Origin: Balneolales bacterium
GTDB taxonomy: Bacteria; Bacteroidota; Rhodothermia; Balneolales; HLUCCA01
DNA: 6,363 nucleotides
Direction: 5' to 3'
Assembly (NCBI GenBank): GCA_022565415.1
Contig: JAIUMT010000195.1
Span: forward strand, 1 to 6,363
Positions within the stretch are counted from its first letter, which is position 1, and every line of letters starts with the position of its first letter. The notes below the pieces were generated by a model. It saw nothing but the letters and a program-made list of their open reading frames with translations, was not told the origin of the DNA and ran no database searches. This document shows, one piece after another, positions 1-5,529 of this stretch. Both the position numbers and the translations under genes were made by a program.

Positions 1-1052
1 AAATTGGCATAGGGTTTGATTGAATCAACCTCATGACATATTACTTTCAGAATAGCGCCTAGGGGAATGAATAAAATCTTTGCTGCGAGACCCCAAATCT
101 GAGATCCAATCAGAATGAGTAACAGCGTCATTAGGGCGTTCATGCTCACCTGCCTGCCCACAATAACTGGTGTAAACAAATTACTTTCGAACAGTTGTAT
201 GATGTAAAATCCGAGTAGAATAATAAGCGGATAAATCAATGAATCCATCGTAATCAGACTGTACAAAATGGGCAAGATGGAGCCCATAATCGGACCAATA
301 AACGGAATCACATTTAGCATGGCTGCAAAAACTCCGAAGAAAATAGCGTGCTCAACGCCGATAATCAGCAACATGGTAGAATTAATTACTGCAAGGATTG
401 CAATAACCATTAGCAGTCCGGTGATGTACTTTTGCACCAGGGTTTTCACCTTAATGATAATTTCATCAACTTTTTGCTCGGTTTCTTCATCACCACGACC
501 GAATGCTTTACGAATGAATGTTTTTAGCATGTCACGGAATAACAAGAATAAAAACATGAAGATGGGCATCAACAAAAACGTTGTGATTGTGGAAGCGGCA
601 CCTGTAATTCCCTTAGTTAGTGTGGCAGCATTGTCTTTGATGTAGGTACTGACTTCATCCAGGAGGTAGTTCAAGTTTAGTTCAGTCTGTGTATCAAACC
701 ATTTCAGCAGTAAGGCATCAACCGATTCGAGTAATTCCTCCAGACGTTCAACAAACATGTCAGAGTCGGATGCAAAGCTACTGATTTGATTTACCAGAAA
801 TATTCCAAGAATAACTAAAACACCTAAAGTTATTATAATTCCGGTCAAGGCAGCCAAAAAACGAGGCACTTTGTAGCGTTCGAGCCACCCACAAAATGGA
901 GCCAGTAGAATCGCAAAAAACATGGCAAACATCAGTGGCATAGCCAACGGCTTGGCCTGAATCATGGCGTAAATGGAAATGATGATAGCGGCCATGGCGA
1001 ACGTATACGTTACATACCACGGGAAGACATAATTATTGCGGGATTCAGGCAT
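1..1052 (-). CDS. AI-2E/PerM family transporter, C-terminus cut by window edge
   Basis: Reading the minus strand from ATG at 1052 gives 350 codons open to the left edge, so the 3' end is missing. Typical family members have about 340-400 residues, so only a short tail is likely lost. The order fits the AI-2E transporter family (PF01594): hydrophobic segments near residues 14-32, 36-54 and 67-89, a soluble amphipathic stretch at about 90-150, then further segments near 152-173, 207-231, 233-262, 270-287 and 304-330. Family-like motifs are NVIPFIGPIMGS (247-258) and NLFTPVIVGRQVSMNAL (291-307). The family exports small molecules across the inner membrane, including autoinducer-2 for TqsA, or sodium in Na+/H+ antiporting members. 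The substrate here cannot be told. The start is secure because an in-frame stop (1073-1071) lies seven codons upstream with no other ATG between. No Shine-Dalgarno is visible. The gene follows the ABC-F gene by 162 bases with no terminator seen between them. Confidence 0.93.
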   Translation of the reverse strand, partial: MPESRNNYVFPWYVTYTFAMAAIIISIYAMIQAKPLAMPLMFAMFFAILLAPFCGWLERYKVPRFLAALTGIIITLGVLVILGIFLVNQISSFASDSDMFVERLEELLESVDALLLKWFDTQTELNLNYLLDEVSTYIKDNAATLTKGITGAASTITTFLLMPIFMFLFLLFRDMLKTFIRKAFGRGDEETEQKVDEIIIKVKTLVQKYITGLLMVIAILAVINSTMLLIIGVEHAIFFGVFAAMLNVIPFIGPIMGSILPILYSLITMDSLIYPLIILLGFYIIQLFESNLFTPVIVGRQVSMNALMTLLLILIGSQIWGLAAKILFIPLGAILKVICHEVDSIKPYAN

Positions 1053-1077
1053 GTTAATCGATTGATGAAGTTAACAT
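1050..1077. repeat. Inverted repeat over the AI-2E transporter start codon
   Basis: ATGTTAA at 1051-1057 and TTAACAT at 1071-1077 form a perfect 7-base inverted repeat with a 13-base spacer. On the minus-strand transcript it would be a weak AU-rich hairpin whose 3' arm includes the first two bases of the start codon. It could be an operator, a translational control hairpin or chance in AT-rich DNA. The rest of the 1053-1214 spacer shows no terminator and no good TAnnTTTG-type promoter. Confidence 0.25.
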
Positions 1078-1214
1078 TAGGCGTTTAAAAATTGGAGGTC
1101 ATTTCCAGGCAGACAACTTAATTTACAATTTGAACACGTACATAGCTATTCGAAAGAAAGAATCATCATTTGAGACGACAATTCAATAGAGGTTTGCAAG
1201 TGCCGAAATTTAAA

Positions 1215-3227
1215 TCAATCAATTGCCTCGATTTCTTCCAGAATCTCCATCCAGCTTTCGGTGCGGGTGTCGATTTCCTGCTGAAGTAGTCCGTGACGTT
1301 TAACCACACTAGCGGCATCATCAGACTGATAAAAATCTGGGTCGGCAAGCTTGGTTTCCAGTCCTGATCGTTCTTTCTCCAGCTTTTCGATTTCTTGTTC
1401 GAGTTTTCTGGCCTGATTTTTTAGCGGCTTGAGCTTGGCGTTGATTTCGTTTCGTCGCTCCGCATCAACCCGCTTCTGTTCTTTCGACGATTTCGAATCT
1501 TCCTCGACTATCACCGGCTCTTTCTTGGCAGCCACCGGATTTGCCTTGCCCTTAATACCGGTTTTGGCTGTGGCTTTATCCGTCTCGTTTTCCTGAGCGG
1601 ATTTCCACTCGTAATAATCGTAGCCGCCATCGTACTCCGTAACACGTCCGCCTCCGACCCGCCAGATTTTGGTTGCGAATCCCTGGAGGAAGTGCCTGTC
1701 GTGAGAAACGACAATTAGCGTGCCTTTGAAATCCATCAACGCCTGGACCAATACATTCTTGGAGGCCAAATCTAAGTGGTTCGTAGGCTCATCCAAAACG
1801 AGTACATTCGCCGGAGTTAGCAAGGTTCGAGCCAGCGCCACGCGACTCCGCTCCCCACCACTCAAAACCCGGATTGGTTTGAATACATCGTCGCCGCGAA
1901 ACAGAAAACATCCTAACAGATTACGAATTCCAGAACGAGATTCGCTGTTCGGAGCCGCGCTTTCCATGAGTTCTAAAATGGTTCGGTCGCTGGTGAGAAC
2001 GTCTGCCAAATGCTGGGCGAAATACGACATGATTACATTATGTCCCACTTTTCGCGTGCCATCGAACGTCTCGATACCATCCATAATTCGGGCCAACGTC
2101 GATTTCCCGGTTCCGTTTGCCCCAATTAGGGCAATTTTGTCGCCAGCTTCAATATGAAGCGACTGAGCCGAGGTAAATACGGTAACATCCGATTCGTCGG
2201 GCGCGGGAGCCGGATACGTCTTTTTGAGATTATCGATTGTGAGCACAACTTTTCCACTTCGGGGTGGCTCAGGAAACTTGAAATTCACCTCAGCAGCGTC
2301 GGCGTCGGGTGCCTCCACCCTGTCGAGTCTATCGAGACCCTTCACCCTGCTCTGAACCTGCTTGGCTTTGGTAGCTTTCGCTCGGAATCGTTCAATAAAT
2401 CGTTCGGTATCGGCAATTTGCTTCTGCTGATTTTCATATGCCTTCGACTGCAAGTCCATCTGCTCGGCCCGAAGTTCCAAATATCGTTCGTAATTACCCG
2501 GATACATATAAATGCGTCGCGACCGCAAATCGGCAATCTGGTTAATCATCCTATCCATAAAATACCTATCGTGACTCACCAACACCACCGCTCCGTCGTA
2601 AGTTTGCAGGTATTGCTCGAGCCAGGTAATAGAATCAATATCGAGGTGGTTCGTCGGCTCATCCAATAGAAGCACATCCGGATGTTCCAACAACAGTTTC
2701 CCGAGAAGTACCCGCATCCGCCAGCCCCCACTAAAACGCGACAACGGCTGATGCAGCGGCTCTGTGGTGAATCCGAGTCCTTCCAGAACGGCACCGGCCT
2801 TGGCTTCCTTTCGGTCGCCCTCCAGAACCGCGTGACGAACCTGAAGACGCTGCATTTCCTCGAGTAGTTTTGTGTAGGCGTCGGACTCATAATCGGTAGT
2901 CGTTTCAAGCTCTTCGTAGATTTTGCTGAGGCGGTCTTCGATGGTGTTCGCCTCCTTGAAAGCAGTAAGGGCAACATCCAGCACGGTAAAATTGAGACTG
3001 ACCTCCAAAACTTCCTGCTCGAGATACCCGACAGAAGCTCCCGCTTCAAATGTAACGGAACCTTCTTCGGGAGGAAGTTTACCTGATATCAATCGCAAAA
3101 GGGTGGTTTTACCGGCACCGTTCGGACCAATAAGTCCGATGCGATCTCCCTTATTAGCCTGTAGATTGAGTCCTTGAAATAAGCATCGGTCGCCGATATA
3201 ATAGGTAATTCCAGCCAGATGAAGCAT
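1215..3227 (-). CDS. ABC-F family ATPase (ribosome-associated, Uup/YheS/YdiF-like)
   Basis: This complete 670-residue protein has two ABC domains and no membrane segments, the layout of soluble ABC-F proteins. Domain 1 has Walker A GPNGAGKTT (34-42), signature FSGGW (165-169), Walker B with DEPTNHLD (189-196) and switch SHD (218-220). The linker (about 238-305) is charged and helical with the family pattern around ERFRAKATKAKQVQSR (279-294), the part that contacts P-site tRNA in characterised members. Domain 2 has Walker A GANGTGKST (369-377), signature LSGGER (455-460), DEPTNHLD (479-486) and SHDRHF (508-513). Both catalytic glutamates (E190, E480) are present. A basic, Lys/Glu-rich tether leads to a C-terminal coiled coil (about 580-665), as in Uup and YheS. 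ABC-F proteins bind the ribosomal E site and act in translation or antibiotic protection. Length and C-terminal domain favour a housekeeping type over a resistance factor, but this is inference. The ATG start matches family N-termini; no Shine-Dalgarno is seen. Confidence 0.96.
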   Translation of the reverse strand: MLHLAGITYYIGDRCLFQGLNLQANKGDRIGLIGPNGAGKTTLLRLISGKLPPEEGSVTFEAGASVGYLEQEVLEVSLNFTVLDVALTAFKEANTIEDRLSKIYEELETTTDYESDAYTKLLEEMQRLQVRHAVLEGDRKEAKAGAVLEGLGFTTEPLHQPLSRFSGGWRMRVLLGKLLLEHPDVLLLDEPTNHLDIDSITWLEQYLQTYDGAVVLVSHDRYFMDRMINQIADLRSRRIYMYPGNYERYLELRAEQMDLQSKAYENQQKQIADTERFIERFRAKATKAKQVQSRVKGLDRLDRVEAPDADAAEVNFKFPEPPRSGKVVLTIDNLKKTYPAPAPDESDVTVFTSAQSLHIEAGDKIALIGANGTGKSTLARIMDGIETFDGTRKVGHNVIMSYFAQHLADVLTSDRTILELMESAAPNSESRSGIRNLLGCFLFRGDDVFKPIRVLSGGERSRVALARTLLTPANVLVLDEPTNHLDLASKNVLVQALMDFKGTLIVVSHDRHFLQGFATKIWRVGGGRVTEYDGGYDYYEWKSAQENETDKATAKTGIKGKANPVAAKKEPVIVEEDSKSSKEQKRVDAERRNEINAKLKPLKNQARKLEQEIEKLEKERSGLETKLADPDFYQSDDAASVVKRHGLLQQEIDTRTESWMEILEEIEAID

Positions 3228-3264
3228 GTAAGCGTAAATTCGTTTTAAAATGGATAAATTCGGG

Positions 3265-3294
3265 AAGGCAGTGTGACTTGCGGATGGCTGCCTT
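3265..3294 (-). promoter_or_regulatory. Candidate leader hairpin upstream of the ABC-F gene
   Basis: AAGGCAG (3265-3271) and CTGCCTT (3288-3294) are a perfect, relatively GC-rich 7-base inverted repeat with a 16-base loop, about 38 bases before the ABC-F start. A 9-codon open frame on the same strand (3361-3332, starting ATG TCT ATC, ending TGA) lies upstream of it. Together they could form a leader-peptide arrangement, but no U-run follows the hairpin and I cannot place the transcription start. A weak TATCTTTC (3324-3317) resembles a -7 box but has no -33 partner. The rest of the divergent region 3228-3519 holds only the rpsU promoter. Confidence 0.25.
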
Positions 3295-3430
3295 GCAACT
3301 GTTTACTTGTTGGGTGGAAAGATATGGATTTTCACGATGAGATAAGGTGATGGATAGACATCAGAATTAAGGATTTACAGCAATTTCATACGTTTTTGTC
3401 GAATTATAACATTTAGGAAGAATTATTAGG

Positions 3431-3460
3431 TTGATATACCCGTTATTTTTCTTATATTTG
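3431..3460 (+). promoter_or_regulatory. Bacteroidota-type promoter for rpsU
   Basis: TATATTTG at 3453-3460 matches the -7 consensus TAnnTTTG exactly, and TTG at 3431-3433 lies 19 bases upstream, within the usual spacing for the -33 element (TTTG/TTG) of the Bacteroidota primary sigma factor. Transcription would begin near 3465-3468, giving an untranslated leader of roughly 50-55 bases before the ATG at 3520. The leader is AT-rich next to the start, with a T-run at 3504-3511 and no Shine-Dalgarno sequence. Confidence 0.7.
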
Positions 3461-3519
3461 TGATTCTAAGCAATTTGCGATTTCAAATACGTAACCGAAC
3501 CCAATTTTTTTAGATTTTT

Positions 3520-3714
3520 ATGATCGGAATTAAAATAAAAGATAACGAAAGTATCGACCGCGCTATCAACCGTTTCAAGAAAATGGTAACTCGTTCACGT
3601 TTGATGGTTGAATACAAAGATCGTCAGCAGTACCGTAAGCCTTCAGAAACGAAGCGCGAAGACATGAAGAAAAGTGTTCGTGACGAGCGACGTCGTCAGC
3701 GCGACAACTACTAA
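3520..3714 (+). CDS. rpsU: 30S ribosomal protein bS21
   Basis: This 64-residue, strongly basic protein carries the bS21 pattern: an N-terminal IKIKDNESIDRAINRFKK (4-21) corresponding to the E. coli stretch IKVRENEPFDVALRRFKR, a central YKDRQQYRKPSETKR segment (32-46), and an Arg/Lys-rich helical tail ending RRRQRDNY. bS21 sits on the platform of the small subunit near the 3' end of 16S rRNA and helps translation initiation. The length is normal for bS21 of this group (about 63-70). The ATG is preceded by a T-rich leader without a Shine-Dalgarno motif. It is the only plus-strand gene here, transcribed alone from its own promoter, divergent from the ABC-F gene and convergent with the cytidylyltransferase, and closed by an intrinsic terminator. 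The position equivalent to Tyr54 of Flavobacterium bS21 is Arg54 (aligned on the shared KPS at 40-42), so it differs from the Bacteroidia form. Confidence 0.96.
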   Translation: MIGIKIKDNESIDRAINRFKKMVTRSRLMVEYKDRQQYRKPSETKREDMKKSVRDERRRQRDNY

Positions 3715-3717
3715 GTA

Positions 3718-3767
3718 ACTGCGTTTCGGTTTACAGAACGGATTCAGTTTTTGAATCCGAAATCAGT
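3718..3767 (+). other. Structured RNA element in the rpsU 3' untranslated region
   Basis: Just after the rpsU stop, CGGATTCA (3739-3746) pairs with TGAATCCG (3752-3759), an 8-base-pair hairpin with a 5-base loop. The flanks also pair: ACTG (3718-3721) with CAGT (3764-3767) and TTT (3724-3726) with AAA (3760-3762), with a G-T wobble and one bulged C. An alternative longer pairing TTTCGG (3724-3729) with CCGAAA (3757-3762) would compete for the CCG at 3757-3759. No T-run follows, so this is not itself a terminator. Its role is unknown; RNA stability or a protein-binding site are guesses. Confidence 0.45.
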
Positions 3768-3796
3768 AGCTATTTATAAATTGCCTCAGATTTTGA

Positions 3797-3828
3797 GCCA
3801 CCTGTGTTACACAGCGTGGCTTTTTTTT
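3797..3828 (+). terminator. Rho-independent terminator of rpsU
   Basis: GCCAC (3797-3801) plus CTGTG (3802-3806), loop TTA, CACAG (3810-3814), a single bulged C and GTGGC (3816-3820) make a 10-base-pair stem followed at once by eight T residues (3821-3828). It lies 82 bases after the rpsU stop. On the minus strand there is no T-run after the stem, so it should act in one direction only and not serve the convergent cytidylyltransferase gene. Confidence 0.9.
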
Positions 3829-3846
3829 GTTGGGTTACCTTCTCTT

Positions 3847-4251
3847 CTAGATGACCAATATACTCTGAGGGTCGTGTCGCATTTGGGTGCTTGAAATTCC
3901 GAAGGTTCGGGGGACCGTAACCAATTCGATACCATTTTGATGGCACCAGCTAAACATATGCTGGAAATATTCATGGTTTTGATCTGCACCATGAGCAAAC
4001 ACGTCGAAATCAACATTTCCGATTAGCTGGTCAACTCGTTTATATGAAATCACTTCATCTACAAAGCTTAACGAGGCAACAACTTCCATACGTTGTTCGA
4101 GCGAATAAATAAAATCGATGCCTTTAGAGCGCTCCACATCATCGTGAACGGCTACGGTGAGATGATCCCCAAGTTTGCGGGCTTTTTTCAGAGATTGAAG
4201 ATGCCCATAATGAAATAAATCATAGACACCAACGGTTAACACTTTCTTCAT
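3847..4251 (-). CDS. Small cytidylyltransferase-family protein (TagD/PCT-like)
   Basis: This 134-residue protein is a single nucleotidyltransferase domain (PF01467). It begins VLTVGVYDLFHYGHLQSL with the HxGH nucleotide-binding motif at 14-17 (HYGH), keeps LEQRMEVV (51-58) with the expected Arg, DEVI (65-68), and the closing RTFGISST motif (115-122), the counterpart of RTxGISTT in glycerol-3-phosphate cytidylyltransferase TagD. Length is close to TagD (about 130). Such enzymes use CTP and a phosphorylated alcohol (glycerol-3-phosphate, phosphoethanolamine or phosphocholine) to make a CDP-alcohol and pyrophosphate. The true substrate is not visible: the TagD stretch usually containing a GDDW-like motif reads HGADQ (87-91) here, so a different alcohol is possible. 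The protein is soluble. Downstream partners such as a CDP-alcohol phosphotransferase are not in the window. It lies 117 bases after the YbhN-like gene on the same strand and could be co-transcribed with it. No Shine-Dalgarno precedes the ATG. Confidence 0.88.
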   Translation of the reverse strand: MKKVLTVGVYDLFHYGHLQSLKKARKLGDHLTVAVHDDVERSKGIDFIYSLEQRMEVVASLSFVDEVISYKRVDQLIGNVDFDVFAHGADQNHEYFQHMFSWCHQNGIELVTVPRTFGISSTQMRHDPQSILVI

Positions 4252-4347
4252 TTCAGTTTTTGAACACTATACTAGAGGGATTAAACGGCTGATAAACCTG
4301 ACACGTTGCCAAAATCAAGCTGTAAAAATAGCATTAAACCCATACTA

Positions 4348-4364
4348 ATGCAACTTTGTTGCAT
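4348..4364. repeat. Short perfect hairpin between two minus-strand genes
   Basis: ATGCAAC (4348-4354) and GTTGCAT (4358-4364) form a perfect 7-base-pair hairpin with a 3-base loop, starting five bases after the stop codon of the YbhN-like gene. On the minus strand no T-run follows, so termination there is unlikely; on the plus strand ATTTTT follows but no plus-strand gene precedes it. It could stabilise the 3' end of a processed transcript. The rest of the 4252-4368 spacer shows no recognisable promoter. Confidence 0.35.
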
Positions 4365-4368
4365 ATTT

Positions 4369-5427
4369 TTAACTGGTTTTAGATTCGTCTTGTACAACGA
4401 TTTTATTTCGCGGTTTCATGTACCAGGTCATGACAAATACGCCCAACCCGATGCTCAGATAGTATGTGTAGAGCCTCCACATGAAGATGGAAATCCCGAT
4501 GAAGATAACGCGCTCAAATAATGGCCCTTGAAATAATAAAAAGAGTGCTTCCGCCCCACCAGATCCTCCCGGAGTGGGGACTAAAAGTCCGGCGAAGGTC
4601 ATGGAAAACGATCGAAGAAAAGTTAGAAGGACATCCGCCGGCAAGAAACTGAGTACAACAATGGATGGTAGCGATATTTTTGCCAACCAGCCTAACGTAG
4701 ACAAGATAAATGCTTTAGTCAGAAACCCACGAGGTTTGCGGCGCAACGCCTCCGAAAACTCAACAAGATTATCGCTTTCAACTATAATTTTACGGCGCAT
4801 ACCTCGAAGAAAAGGAATCATAAATACGATTCTAACAATTCGTTTTAGTGATTTCGGATTTACAAGTAATCCATATGCCAAAACAAAGGCGTAGACCAAT
4901 AATATAGTGTAAATCAAAAACATGGCACTGGTGCCTACCCACCCAACATTCGGTGGAATCACATCATAGTAGAAGCCCAATGTGATGAGAATCGGGATAA
5001 TCATCACGTAAAAAAGCTGGTCCAGAAGTACACCAGATAGCATGATTCCGCCAGATTTACCCAAAGGGATGTTCTCGCGTGTCATGGCATAAGCTGCAAC
5101 AGGACCGCCTCCGATGGTTGAAGGAGTAATTGCAGAGGCAAAGTCCCATGTTAGGATTACCCGAAATGCTGCCGGCCAGCTAAGCATATTGTCTGACAAA
5201 ATGCGGTACTTCGCGGCCTGAAACCAAATTCGCAATATCGTTACCACCAGCGCGATGATAAGCCCGGGAAGACGTTTTAACTGAACATATTCGAACCCCT
5301 CCGGACTCCACGTAAAATATATGACTAACCCCATACTCAATACACTCAGAGAGATGGAGAACACCATATACTTGACGGATAGAAAACTCTTGGGTGATTC
5401 GATGGTATGTTGGGGTGCGTGCGCCAA
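4369..5427 (-). CDS. YbhN/UPF0104-type lysylphosphatidylglycerol synthase transmembrane-domain protein
   Basis: This is a multi-pass inner-membrane protein of up to 352 residues, matching the LPG_synthase_TM family (PF03706), the flippase-like part of MprF. Hydrophobic segments lie near residues 20-39, 53-72, 127-152, 165-188, 235-260, 264-283 and 305-337. Family motifs are SAITPSTIGGGP (98-109) and PTPGGSGGAEALF (284-296). It has no soluble DUF2156 domain, so it should not itself transfer lysine to lipids. A role in lipid or polyprenyl-linked substrate movement is suggested only by family. The start is uncertain: the longest reading begins with TTG at 5427, with AAGG nine bases upstream, and the open frame reaches a TAG at 5469-5467 without any ATG. 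The first ATG is residue 21 (5367), right at the first membrane segment. The gene follows the nitronate monooxygenase stop by 102 bases. Confidence 0.9.
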   Translation of the reverse strand: MAHAPQHTIESPKSFLSVKYMVFSISLSVLSMGLVIYFTWSPEGFEYVQLKRLPGLIIALVVTILRIWFQAAKYRILSDNMLSWPAAFRVILTWDFASAITPSTIGGGPVAAYAMTRENIPLGKSGGIMLSGVLLDQLFYVMIIPILITLGFYYDVIPPNVGWVGTSAMFLIYTILLVYAFVLAYGLLVNPKSLKRIVRIVFMIPFLRGMRRKIIVESDNLVEFSEALRRKPRGFLTKAFILSTLGWLAKISLPSIVVLSFLPADVLLTFLRSFSMTFAGLLVPTPGGSGGAEALFLLFQGPLFERVIFIGISIFMWRLYTYYLSIGLGVFVMTWYMKPRNKIVVQDESKTS

Positions 5428-5529
5428 TAAGCTGAACCTTAACTCAATTATATATGATAGGAAAATCTACTATTCACTGATACTGATGAACCGACTTAAG
5501 ATACAACTTTTACCTCATTTCACGGGAAA

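Noticed and set aside
268..645. 125-codon plus-strand frame
   Set aside because: It is antisense to the AI-2E transporter, which is supported by family motifs and membrane topology.
2154..2669. 171-codon open frame on the plus strand
   Set aside because: It lies fully antisense to the ABC-F gene, whose motifs are intact; its translation has no recognisable domain. The same applies to the frame at 1720-2157.
3317..3324. TATCTTTC on the minus strand as a -7 box for the ABC-F gene
   Set aside because: The last base departs from the consensus and no TTG/TTTG lies 17-23 bases upstream.
3403..3408. TATAAT on the minus strand as a -10 box for the ABC-F gene
   Set aside because: No -35 match lies at the right distance, and the rpsU promoter here points to the TAnnTTTG type rather than the E. 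coli type.
5281..5305. tRNA-like T-loop motif (TTCGAACCCC)
   Set aside because: It lies inside the coding frame of the YbhN-like protein and has no accompanying acceptor, D or anticodon stems.
5461..5529. Promoter or terminator between the nitronate monooxygenase and YbhN-like genes
   Set aside because: Only a partial TAGATTTT (5469-5462) without a -33 element and a 4-base stem were seen; neither is convincing.
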